From assembly GCA_033297075.1 (NCBI GenBank), contig MU858203.1:27695-91694 (forward strand): DNA of 64,000 nt. The letters are read 5' to 3'. Below, piece after piece: positions 12,275-22,040 of this stretch (the stretch's first letter is position 1; every line of letters begins with the position of its first letter). Both the position numbers and the translations under genes were made by a program. The notes beneath the pieces were generated by a model. It was given only the letters and a program-made list of their open reading frames with translations, was not told the origin of the DNA and did not search any database. This DNA is from Rhypophila decipiens. Taxonomy: Eukaryota > Ascomycota > Sordariomycetes > Sordariales > Naviculisporaceae.

Positions 12275-13824
12275 ATGTCAGGTAAAGCTCGCCGCGGTGT
12301 CAAGTTCGCCCATAGGATGGGGAACGGTCAAGAGGCCCGTCGCGCAAGTTTTGGTGATGCTACGGCGGATCAGGATTCTTCACATTCGGTGGAAGATGTT
12401 GTGATAAAAAATGACGTGCGTCGTCTCTGCTCACTTCCCCCGTGGCCTGCCCTCGCTGACATTCCTCGTCGTCCAGCAACCCATAACGGAACAGGAAAAG
12501 GCGGCCGAGTACGAGAAGAAGAAAGCAAACTTCATAACAAGGACGCTGTGGACCTTTGTCATGATCTTTGGGTTTTTCACTGCCTTGTTTATGGGCCATA
12601 TCTATGTGCTCTGCATCATAACATATATACAAATTACTTCGTTCAAGGAGGTCATCGCCATCGCCGCCGTTCCGAGTCGAGAACGCGATCTGCGGCCTAC
12701 CAAGAGCCTCAACTGGTACTGGCTTGCTTCCACCATGTATTTCCTCTACGGAGAAAGCGTCATATACTACTTCAAGCATATTGTCTTGGTCGACAAGGTT
12801 CTCCTGCCCCTCGCTACTCACCATAGGTTCATCAGCTTCATTCTCTACGTCTTTGGTATGCCCCATTTTGCGCTGACTGTTGGCCCCCGGTTGGGTTAGT
12901 CTTGCTGACTCGGTTCGCAGGCTTCGTCTTTTTCGTCGGCTCGCTCAAGCCTGGACACCTCAAGTTCCAGTTTGCGCAGTTTGGCTGGACTCATATGGCG
13001 CTGTTCCTCATCATCGTCCAGTCGCACTTCATCATCAACAACGTCTTGGAGGGTCTCATCTGGTTTTTCTTGCCGGCCGCCCTCGTCATCACCAACGACA
13101 TTTTTGCCTACATCTGTGGCATCACGTTTGGTCGCACTCAGCTCATCAAGCTGTCGCCCAAGAAGACGGTCGAGGGCTTTGTCGGAGCGTGGATCATGAC
13201 TGTCCTGTTTGGCGTCTTCCTGACAAGCCTTTTGATCCGATCCAAGTACTTCATCTGCCCCGCCACGGACCTGGGGGCCAACATCTTCAGCAGCCTCGAG
13301 TGCGAGCCCAATCCGGTTTTTATTCCCACCACGTTCACCACCCCCGAGCTGTTTTTCCTCCCGCCCAACACCACTTTCAGCGTCACCTTCGCCCCCATGC
13401 AGATTCACACTTTCTTCTGGGCCACCTTTGCTTCCCTCATTGCCCCGTTTGGTGGATTCTTTGCCTCTGGGCTGAAGCGAACCTTCAAGATCAAGGACTT
13501 TGGGCATTCCATTCCCGGCCACGGTGGCATGACGGACAGGATGGACTGCCAGTTCGTCATGGGCTTGTTTGCCTACGTTTACTACCACAGCTTCATCGAC
13601 TTTGTCCAGTATAACCTTGGTGATGTCGTGCAGAGCGCCGTCACCGGCCTGACCACAAGCCAGCAAATAGCACTGGTGAAACAGATGTCACAGTACCTGG
13701 TCAATCAAGGTGTTGCTGAACAGGATGTAAGTCTCCGACTCGACCCCCTGGCGCATCTCCGGTATCCCACGCTGACGCGACGAATTAGCTCCTCCAATGT
13801 GTGAATAACGCGTTTTCTCCATAG
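12275..13824 (+). CDS. cds1: Phosphatidate cytidylyltransferase (CDP-diacylglycerol synthase)
   Basis: Model: exons 12275-12415, 12477-12855, 12921-13726 and 13789-13824, 453 aa. All introns are GT-AG and in frame. The last exon adds 11 residues after GTAAGT...ATTAG. The signature S-x-L-K-R-x4-K-D-x3-S-I-P-G-H-G-G-x-x-D-R-x-D is intact near residue 315 (KIKDFGHSIPGHGGMTDRMD). Several hydrophobic segments precede it (for example FLPAALVITNDIFAYICG). The enzyme makes CDP-diacylglycerol from phosphatidic acid and CTP in the ER membrane, feeding phosphatidylinositol, phosphatidylserine and cardiolipin synthesis. Length matches fungal eukaryotic-type CDS proteins. No odd features were found. It is a single-copy housekeeping gene in fungi by general knowledge. 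Confidence 0.95.
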
Positions 13825-14615
13825 AGTTGGAGCAAACCCGCCTGTTTTGGGAATCTTGTGACGGTCAACTCAACGATGGCCGGTCGATGGGGTGGTTTCG
13901 GTTGTTCGGATAACTATTCTGGGTTTGTTGTACGTATTGGGTAAGGGATGCTAATAGATCTACCTAGTTGGACCGCTGGTTTGTTGTTGAAGGTACGGGC
14001 CCTGGTGAATTCAGTTATCAAGCGAATCATGATTGGGGATTTGACAAAAGAAACGATATCACCCATGTACAATAACAAGAAATGAGGTCAGCAAGCTGTG
14101 CCCTAATACTGGTCGCCAAAACTGGCAAGACTATTCATATTACTTTACCCGGCAGTTCCATATATGTATCTCGGTACCTACCAACTCAACTTCCCCTCAC
14201 TGCTTCATACTTTCCGAAGGGAGACCAAGGGAAGCACTGTAGTCCCTCATCATTGGACAAGAGACGCATTAGCCGAACTGCACCTGGCTCGGGATCGCCC
14301 AATACATGGAGCAGTTCTGAGAGGAGGGTAGTGGTGTCAGTGGGGTGCCATGGGGGATTAAGAGGGGGGTCGTTGATTTGCCGCTGCCAGGCAATAAAAG
14401 GCGTCCAGGACATCAAAGGCTCAAGTTGGGAGTCTCCTTGATGAGACACCCGCTTTCTGCAGGACAGTCCTGATCTCCTCTTTTCGCCGGTTAGTGCACA
14501 CCCAGACCTGAAAGTTGCAAACAGCATGTCACTCATATTCCCAAGCCACATAGCCCAGCACGTTTCGAAGAGTCGACGGCAATCAGCAGTTCATCCCGAA
14601 TCATCCATCATCTCA
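13825..14615. other. Intergenic region, no gene seen
   Basis: 791 bp between the CDS1 stop and the small EF-hand gene. It holds the 3' UTR of CDS1 and the promoter of the next gene. No frame has recognisable features. Confidence 0.55.
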
Positions 14616-15109
14616 ATGGTGAGTTGACAGTCCAACCATGGATGGGATGGTTGCCGGAACAGGCCTAGCGGCGACGGCAGCCAGGTGGTGTAGTTGCAGG
14701 ATGATTGGACCGACCGACCACACCCTTGGCTCACCGGTACTGTACTCGACTGCCGTCGGCGGTGAGCACCGCCTGGCGGGGTCGTTCAAATACGTGTGAT
14801 TTAGGCCTCGGAAGCAGACATCAGAAAAGCCTTCAAGGGCGGCGACGACGATGGCGACGATACCCTGAGCGTGTCCGAGGCTATCAACGCCGTCGAGAAG
14901 CTCAGCGGCCGCTCGCTGGATGAGGAGGTTATCAAATCAGCTTGTGACAAGAGCGGTGTGCCCACAAGCAGGGAGATGGACTGTGAGTTGGTTCTCTTGG
15001 CCCCGCCCAGACTTGCTTGACCTTGACTGAGTCACCTGCCGCCGTGGCATATATAGTTGACGAGTTTGTCCAGGTGGTCCGTTATCTGGAGTCCAAGAGC
15101 AGTCTTTGA
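14616..15109 (+). CDS. Small EF-hand protein (77 aa), calmodulin-like half
   Basis: Model: exon 1 is the ATG alone (14616-14618, followed by GTGAGT). Exon 2 is 14805-14982 and exon 3 15057-15109, with a 186-bp and a 74-bp intron. Too split for a long open frame. The product opens MASEADIRKAFKGGDDDGDD. One EF loop (DDDGDDTLSVSE) has acidic residues at positions 1, 3, 5 and 12, Leu at 8, but Asp instead of Gly at 6. The second hand (MDFDEFVQVVRYLE) keeps the exiting helix but its loop is degenerate. A one-codon first exon is also found in fungal calmodulin genes. The protein is probably a cytosolic Ca2+ sensor or a structural EF-hand. Its partner is unknown. The weakest point is exon 1: the ATG|GTGAGT site is good, but the branch site in the first intron is not obvious. 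Confidence 0.75.
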
Positions 15110-15760
15110 GCCCTCTTGTTTGATATTCCGTCAGCATTGGACTCGGATGGATAAAGGCCGTTGCGGACAGATTGGTTGGATTGCGTTCTCGCTGGTCCTC
15201 AAAAATGCCTGGGGTTTTCAATATTCGTGTACCATACGACGCCTGCATGTAAGGCGTACATGTATCGATAAATGCGACACGATCCATACCTACCGACCAA
15301 GCGTATTCCCTGCTAGCATGCCAAACGTTTCTTTTTAATCGGACTCCAGCTAGTCGTCAATCTGGTTGCATTCACAGTTCCAGCATCAACCCACACCAGC
15401 GTACCGTTCCAAGTCAATTGTGGTGCGGACTGATAAGGTCTAGGATCCCCTGATCCAGTAGAAAGCCAGCTTCGTAATTTCCTGCAAGCATCAAATGTAA
15501 ATGTAACGATGGATATGCAGAGAACTCGTGGGTGCGAGATAATACAACTTCACGACTGCCGTCCCGGATCCAGTGTCACAAATCCAAGACATTCTTTTTT
15601 TGCAGTAGCTCATGTACGGTTCGGGGCTGCTTACTTAAAGAACATGATCTTCTCCTCTGATGATAAAAGCTGTATTCCAGTCCGTCCTGTCAAGGCTGCC
15701 ATCCATCCTGCATTGTCTTGCATCGTCAGATTTCTTAGCTTTACCAACATCAAGACGAAA
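15110..15760. other. Intergenic region and APC promoter
   Basis: 650 bp with no supported gene. A frame opens upstream of 15761 but lacks homology-like character before the chosen ATG. Confidence 0.55.
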
Positions 15761-17690
15761 ATGAAAAACGAAAACTCTCTACGATCGACAGTCAATATGA
15801 TCAAGGGTGACGACACGGCTCCCGGCACCGACTCTGACAACATTCAAGATGAAGGTACTGAGGTAGATAAGATGGACATGTGGCGAATGGGCAAGCAGCA
15901 GCAGCTTCGCCGCAACTTTCGCTTCTTTTCCATCTTTGGCTTCATCACGGTGTTGATGGCCACATGGGAAGCCCAGCTCAGGTGAGTTTAATCCAACTTG
16001 GGGGTCACGGTGATACTGACCTCAGCTGGGACTGACTGTCGTCTGTGCACATCAACAGTGGCAGCATTTTTGGCCTGATCAACGGAGGGACCGCCGGCTT
16101 GATCTGGACCTATATCGGCACTTTTGCCGGTCTGATGTGTGCTATCATCTCCATGGCCGAGATGGCATCCATGTAGGGAACCAACCCCCTTTCGTGCTAC
16201 TAGTACACATAATGCCCTATCAGGCTCGATGCTCACTCATATGCTCGTCGACGACTTGAAGGGCCCCAACGACTGGAGGCCAGTACCACTGGGTCAGTGA
16301 ATTTTCGCCCCCTTCAGCGCAGAAATTCCTCAGCTACCTCGTGGGGTGGGTCTGCGTTCTCGGCTGGCAAACGGGCAGTGTCCTTGTTTCCTTTGTCATT
16401 GCCAGTCAAGTGCAAGGCCTTGCCATCCTCAACTACCCCGACACATATCAGCCCGAGCGATGGCACCTCACGCCCATCACCATAGCCATCCTGACCGCTT
16501 GCATGACCTTCAACACGCTCTTTTACCGCCACCTTCCTCTTCTCGAGACGCTCGCTCTAGTCCTTCACATCACAGGCTTCTTTGGCATCCTCATTCCGCT
16601 CTGGGTCATGGGCGCCCGCCCGGCTTCCAGCCGCGAGGTCTTCTTCACCTTTACAGACGGCGGAGGCTGGGGAAACACTGGGCTCTCCTGTCTTGTTGGC
16701 ATGCTCAGCCCCGTCTTTGGCTTTCTTGGCGCCGACTCGGCAACGCACATGTCAGAGGAGCTGCGCAACGCCTCCAAGACGCTCCCACGAGCCATGATCA
16801 TTACCATGGTCCTCAACGGGACCCTGGGTTTCGTCATGCTGGTCACTTTCTGCATGATTCTGGGCGGTTTCGGGGACGGTCTGGACGACATCCTCTCCAC
16901 CGCAACCACGCAGCCCTTTATCCAAGTCTTTTACGAGGTGGTGCAGAATAAATCCGGAGCGACGTTTATGACGTGCATCATCATACTCACCGAGGCGTGT
17001 GGTGTTATCAACAACATTGCAACCAGCTCAAGGCAGCTCTGGGCCTTTGCGAGAGACAAAGGCGTACCCTTTTCGGGCTGGTTCGCGGTCGTCCAGTCGA
17101 AAAACAACCTCCCAGTGAACTCGTTGATATTCACCTATGTCTTTGCCGTGTCTGTATCATTCATCAGCATTGGGAGTAGCATCGTGAGTCCTGGCTCTTT
17201 ATAATGCATCAAACTGAAGCTGGACTTTGTTGTTCCTGACAATCACACAGGCTTTTAACGTCATTACCAGCCTCGGGGTTGCAGCTCTGCTTTCTTCCTA
17301 CATCATATCGGTCGGCTGCATGACGGTCAAGCGCATTCGGGGAGAGACGCTTCTCCCGTCTCATTTCAAGCTGGGCAAGATGGGATTGCCACTCAACCTG
17401 TTCAGCTTCCTCTTTCTCGTCTTGAGCTTTGTCATGGTATGTTCACACTTGTGCTGGTCGCACTCGCTCTCATTATTTTTCATGTACGGGCGAGGTGATA
17501 AAAGCAGCTCAACTGACACTCTCCCTCTGGGTAGTCATTCTTCCCTCCGACACCCCAACCAGCAGCCGAGGCAATGAACTGGACTGTAGTTGTCTACGGT
17601 GCGGTCATCCTATTTAGTCTTGTCTATTATGCCATCCGCGGCCGCCACGTGTATGCTGGGCCTGTGTCGTATGTTCGAAAGTCTGTATGA
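15761..17690 (+). CDS. APC-superfamily permease (GABA/choline/amino-acid type)
   Basis: Model: exons 15761-15981, 16059-16172, 16262-17183, 17251-17436 and 17535-17690, 532 aa. All introns are GT-AG with phases conserved. The start ATG has A at -3 (GAAAATGAA). About twelve hydrophobic segments are seen. The first helix region, FSIFGFITVLMATWEAQLSG, and the following SIFGLINGGTAGLIW and MASMAPTTGGQYHWVSEF, are typical of the fungal GABA/choline permease branch. FGFLGADSATHMSEEL marks the helix-6 region, where these proteins keep acidic residues near H-M-x-E-E. It sits in the plasma membrane and takes up amines or amino acids. The exact substrate cannot be read from sequence. It converges with the MFS gene, leaving 224 bp. 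Confidence 0.9.
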
Positions 17691-17914
17691 GGTTGGGGCA
17701 AGATCTGTTTGGCCAGAAGCAACTGTCTCAAAAAATGGGCCTGGAATTCAGTTCCTACACTCTTGTTCATCTTGGTTTTATGTAGTACGGGCATGATGGT
17801 TGAGGTCCGACACCTGGAACAATCCGGTTCCTATCCACGTTCTATTCCAACATGAACTTCGGTCCATAGTATACTTGTTCTCTCCTCTCCAGCAAGCCAG
17901 TGAAGTCTCAGTGC

Positions 17915-19534
17915 TCAGTCTTGCTTTACACCCACCTTCTTCAGCGTCCTCATCGAGGCAACGGCAACAACACAAGTACAGACCATAAACGCAAAACAAG
18001 CCCAGAAGCCAGCACTGTACCCCTTTCCCAAGGCCTCGGGGCCCGCCTTGTCCTCATAGTGGGAGCCTTCGGTAACCCGATCGGCAATGACGCCGAGAAC
18101 AGCGAGACCAATGGCACTCCCCATTTGGCTGCAAGTGTTGAATACGGCGCCTGCGAGAGCCTGAGTGTTCTCAGGAAACATTTCACTCGTGACCAGGACC
18201 CCGACACAAAAGAGAACGTCGACCGAGAGGGGCAGTAGTAGCTGGGCCGGGAAAGCGGCATACCAGTACGGCCAGGCCGGGTCGATGATGGCCATGAGCA
18301 GGGGGGCGCCTGCGCACAGAACGGACGAGCCAAGAACCAAATACAGTGGTCGAATTCTGTGAATAAACGTGCCGGTGCAGATGTTACAGATCATGCCCAC
18401 TATGACTGAAGGCAGCAATCTGAGCGACGACTGCAGGGCATCCAGAGCTTGCACATTCTGGAAGAACAGTGTCGTGAAGAGCTCCAAAGTGTTGAGGACC
18501 GCGTATGACAACAGGACGATAACACAGATGCCTGTAAAAGGCAGCTGCCTCCATAGCTCGTTGGGGATCAAGACGGGCCATCCTCTCCTCTGCGCATAGC
18601 CCATCCAGTACACAAACGTGGGCATCAGTGCACCGCTGATGGCCAGGGGAGCCACGACGCTAGGATTCCCGGGCGATGACTCGGATGCTGATATCTGCAA
18701 GAGTCCCAAGGCCAGTGTGGCGAGACAAGAACACGCAATGCCTACTCCAACCCAGTCAATCTTGGTCCGGAGCGCCTTCCAGCTGGCTGGCTCGGCAAGC
18801 GTCAGGTCGTCGCTAGGCAGGAGATATGCCCCGGCTGGGACAATAAAAAACAAGATGCCAGACACGATGTACCATCCCACGCGCCAGCCGACTGTCTCCA
18901 TAAACACACCGCCCATGACCAGCCCGACCGAGAATCCCAGCGGCTGGGCGAGTCCCGCACATCCAACACCGATATTCCTTCTCCTGCCAGGCGGGACTGA
19001 GCCCGTCAACAGACTCACCGTCGTAGGCAAGCACATGGCGTTTGCGATCCCCTGGAGAGCCCGGAAGCCAACAAGTTGGTTCCCGGCGTTGGCAAGACCT
19101 GACGCGAGAACAAAGACGGCCATGAGAAACGAGCCAGCCAGAAAGATACGCTTCGATCCGACCACATCGGCAATGGCCCCCGCCAAGAGGAGACATGCTC
19201 CACTGGTCAGGCCGTAGACCGAAGTCGGCCAGTAGCTCTCTTGGGGACGGACCGATAACTCGACTGACATGCGCGGGATCGACGTCGTCAGCAGCCCGGT
19301 GCTCATGCTAGAGAGGAAGCCCGATGTCGACAGGAGGGCCACGATGAAGGCGCCCTTGAAAGCGGGAGCATAGATGCGTTCCCGGTCCGGGGTAGGGCTT
19401 TCGGATATATCGGGAGTGATCAAGTCATCGAGCCGATATCCAGGGTGTTGGTTGGTATTTGCCATTGTTCGGAGAGGGATGTCGCCATCATCAAGGTGTC
19501 GGATTGGAGTTGTTATGGTTGTGGAGACAGACAT
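17915..19534 (-). CDS. MFS transporter, DHA (drug:H+ antiporter-like) family
   Basis: Single-exon gene of 539 aa. The start chosen is the ATG at 19534 (MSVSTTITTPIRHLDDG), because the open frame upstream has no fungal character and includes untranslated-looking sequence. A cytosolic N-terminus of about 60 residues is followed by 12-14 hydrophobic helices. The loop 2-3 motif A-like GAIADVVGSKRIFL and the motif C-like GLAQPLGFSVGLVMGGVF place it with proton antiporters. LEFTTLFFQNVQAL-type sequence (here LELFTTLFFQNVQALDALQS) is frequent in fungal DHA2-like pumps. The likely role is export of small toxic compounds or metabolites at the plasma membrane. No biosynthetic cluster flanks it, so a housekeeping or detoxification role is as likely as a metabolite-specific one. 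Confidence 0.9.
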   Translation of the reverse strand: MSVSTTITTPIRHLDDGDIPLRTMANTNQHPGYRLDDLITPDISESPTPDRERIYAPAFKGAFIVALLSTSGFLSSMSTGLLTTSIPRMSVELSVRPQESYWPTSVYGLTSGACLLLAGAIADVVGSKRIFLAGSFLMAVFVLASGLANAGNQLVGFRALQGIANAMCLPTTVSLLTGSVPPGRRRNIGVGCAGLAQPLGFSVGLVMGGVFMETVGWRVGWYIVSGILFFIVPAGAYLLPSDDLTLAEPASWKALRTKIDWVGVGIACSCLATLALGLLQISASESSPGNPSVVAPLAISGALMPTFVYWMGYAQRRGWPVLIPNELWRQLPFTGICVIVLLSYAVLNTLELFTTLFFQNVQALDALQSSLRLLPSVIVGMICNICTGTFIHRIRPLYLVLGSSVLCAGAPLLMAIIDPAWPYWYAAFPAQLLLPLSVDVLFCVGVLVTSEMFPENTQALAGAVFNTCSQMGSAIGLAVLGVIADRVTEGSHYEDKAGPEALGKGYSAGFWACFAFMVCTCVVAVASMRTLKKVGVKQD

Positions 19535-19948
19535 CTTGCGTGTGGTTCGCTGTTTGTCCAGAAAGAATTCTCTGTGGATGACAAGGGTTGAGAAATAACC
19601 ATAGGAGCAGACTTGGGAACAAAGGAGAACTGGAAGGGAAGCAAGTATTATTAATAAGACGTTGTAAGGTAAGCTGGAATGCTTGATGACTTGTCGGGGA
19701 AAAAAGTTCAAAAAGAAAAGCGGAGCAGCGGTAAAGACGTCAGTCATTGATTGGCCCACAAAGAACCTGGTAAGCCTGTCACGCCCTTGCCATGACATGA
19801 TTGGTACAGTACATGTCAAAAATGTAGGTACCTTACGTGTAGGTACTGTATCGTCTCCAAATACGAGTTTTCCAGATCCCGACTGACGAACCAAAACATG
19901 AAATGGCTTCTTTGCAAACATAATTACTGTCGAGGAAAAATAGCCCAC
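19535..19948. other. MFS promoter / archaemetzincin 3' region
   Basis: 414 bp between two minus-strand genes. It holds an inverted-looking GTAGGTACCTTACGTGTAGGTAC segment around 19825-19846. No gene was seen. Confidence 0.5.
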
Positions 19949-21568
19949 TCAAGGCCCCTCAGCGTTCAGTTGAGCGATCCTCCTTTCCAGCCACGCATAA
20001 AAGCCAGCAAACATGGTAATATCCTTCCTCTTCCCACAAAACTCCAGCAAGGCCTTGTACCTCTGCATAACAAAGTCCTTGGGGTCCATTTCCTTTGCAA
20101 CATCCAGAGTCGCCCTGGTCAGCTTGGCGAGGCAGATGGGACAAAGGTACGGGGGCTGACGGATGTCCTCTGCCAGACAGCTGGTTCCTTGCATGGAGCA
20201 CGCGTAGTATACGCAGTGGCCCAAGGCAAAGCAATGGCCGAGTTCATGTGCCGCCGTCCTGGCGACCCATGAGAACCACAGCCCCGAGAGGTCATCTTCA
20301 GGGCTGGGGACAGCCAATGCAGCTCTGATTGCCGCACCCATGGGTGTCTTTTCGATTTCGCTCGGGGACAAACCCTCACCACTTCCACTCCCGGTGCCGT
20401 TCACACCTTTGGCCGACCCTTGGCTTCCTTTACAAGACTTGGCCTTCTTTCTCTTGGGCGGTTCCTCGTCGTCGTCGTCCTCCGCTTCCTCTGCGAGATT
20501 GGCTTCGCATACCCTCCTGACAAACTCTTGGCAGTGCGAGCCAGGCCACATATGCGCCCGATCAACTCCGAGTCCCTCCAAGTCCTCAGCTTCAATCGTG
20601 GTCCCATCGTAGTGCGAAGAGTCCAAAGCCGGGTGGTACCGAGCTGTAGACACGACAGCGACTCGACTGCCCCCGTAGGCTAGCCCACAACAGAAAGTGT
20701 CGTCGTCGTCGTCGTACATGTCCTGGTCGACTAAAAGTATCGCAGAGTGAGCATCCGACGGAATCGCTTCGAGCAGCGCATCCAGGACGTCGTTGAGGTT
20801 TATTTGGCGGGGAAATGCATCGTCCGGACAGGGTCGGGTTCGGATCCGAGTCACCCCTTCGCCGAGATGCAGGCCCACATAGGTTGGTGATGACTCGGAC
20901 GTGGCTTTGACTTTGGCACCTTTTCGACGGGATCGAGGGTCTTTCTTGTCGGTGGTCTCATCATCTTGCCATGGAACAAAGCTTGCAGGCTTTGATGATG
21001 CCGGCAGGAGTGATTTGACTTGCAGGGGATGGTAATATGCCGACATGTACTCAATAATGTCCTCCGTCCTGGGTGGTTCAAGTGGCGCATTTGTAGAGGG
21101 TGACTTTGTATTTCCACTTCCGCGTGAGGAAATGCAACAGGGAATGGCCCAGCTCTTGGTAATTTGTGAGATATCATTCTGACCCGCGCTGGAACTGGAG
21201 CCTGACGAGCTTCCCGAGACACGGCCGACATACAAGGTGTTGCGTGCATTGGTGAGTGGGTTTCGAGCGCCTTCTTGGATAAAAGATCGGAGACTCTGGG
21301 GCGCTTCTTTGGGATCGATCGACAGAGAATCCCCGGGCAAAACCAGTGGTGCAGGGAACGTGTACTCGGATGGCGGGTTAGTGCCAGTCCTTGACCTTGT
21401 GCCATCGGAGCTGACCTTTACCACACGTCCAGAAGGCGTCGTGGCGGCGACTCGCTTCTCGGCGGGAACGCGTGTGAACCCGACCTCAGACGCGTGTGAG
21501 GAAACGTCAACCTGAATGTGGGCATGTTGGCAGCTGGCTTGGTTGCCTGTTTTTCGCTTGGAAGCCAT
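19949..21568 (-). CDS. Archaemetzincin-like zinc metalloprotease (M54)
   Basis: Single-exon gene of 539 aa. The start is ATG 21568 (MASKRKTG); the frame beyond it begins only with a GTG. The active-site block H441-E-L-G-H445-C-F-A-L-G-H451-C-x4-C-x-M459 matches the archaemetzincin signature HExxHxxGxxH/N-C-x4-C-x-M: three zinc-type histidines and a second-metal Cys pair, then CPICLAKL. At residue 448 an Ala stands where metzincins normally have Gly. The N-terminal half is Ser-rich and a run of Asp/Glu inserts (YDDDDDTF, EAEDDDDEEPPKRKKAK) interrupts the domain, making it longer than bacterial or animal members. No signal peptide was found; the protein is probably intracellular. The physiological substrate of the family is not well defined. 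Confidence 0.88.
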   Translation of the reverse strand: MASKRKTGNQASCQHAHIQVDVSSHASEVGFTRVPAEKRVAATTPSGRVVKVSSDGTRSRTGTNPPSEYTFPAPLVLPGDSLSIDPKEAPQSLRSFIQEGARNPLTNARNTLYVGRVSGSSSGSSSSAGQNDISQITKSWAIPCCISSRGSGNTKSPSTNAPLEPPRTEDIIEYMSAYYHPLQVKSLLPASSKPASFVPWQDDETTDKKDPRSRRKGAKVKATSESSPTYVGLHLGEGVTRIRTRPCPDDAFPRQINLNDVLDALLEAIPSDAHSAILLVDQDMYDDDDDTFCCGLAYGGSRVAVVSTARYHPALDSSHYDGTTIEAEDLEGLGVDRAHMWPGSHCQEFVRRVCEANLAEEAEDDDDEEPPKRKKAKSCKGSQGSAKGVNGTGSGSGEGLSPSEIEKTPMGAAIRAALAVPSPEDDLSGLWFSWVARTAAHELGHCFALGHCVYYACSMQGTSCLAEDIRQPPYLCPICLAKLTRATLDVAKEMDPKDFVMQRYKALLEFCGKRKDITMFAGFYAWLERRIAQLNAEGP

Positions 21569-22040
21569 GGTATGTGATGGGAGCTCGCAGCATGATGATG
21601 TGACTGGAAAAGTGAGTTTGAGTTGTCTCTGGTTTTGTTTACTTTTCACAGTCACTTGTTACACAAAGGGGTTAGGCAACAGCGCCCCACCTGGTTACTG
21701 TTCTGCCCAATCATGTTGCGCCGCTCTCCTCGAACTTGTCACAGCAACCTGCCCAGGCACGAATATCCCGACGGAGAAATACAGGAGCCAACTGAATGCT
21801 ATGTTTTTGCGCATTTACAATCCGGCAGCGGAGGTGTGAGCATGTTTGTTGTCAAGAAATGAGCACAAGATTGGTTTGCCTATATTTTGTTGCCTTTAGC
21901 CTTTAAAGACCTGAAACACAAGATGGATATAGGTATCCGAGTGCCACTCTGATCAAGGAATCAATTACTTGGCTATAGTGCAATTCAAGCCGTTAACTGT
22001 ACACAAAAGGTCACCTTCCCCGAGTCTTACTCCTTATCCA
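21569..22040. other. Archaemetzincin promoter / LysM 3' region
   Basis: 472 bp. No gene was seen. It contains the 5' leader of the archaemetzincin gene and the 3' flank of the LysM gene, both on the minus strand. Confidence 0.5.

Noticed and set aside
19535..19948. N-terminal extension of the MFS protein in the open frame
   Set aside because: 138 extra residues lack a good start and family-like sequence. The ATG at 19534 fits the usual N-terminus.
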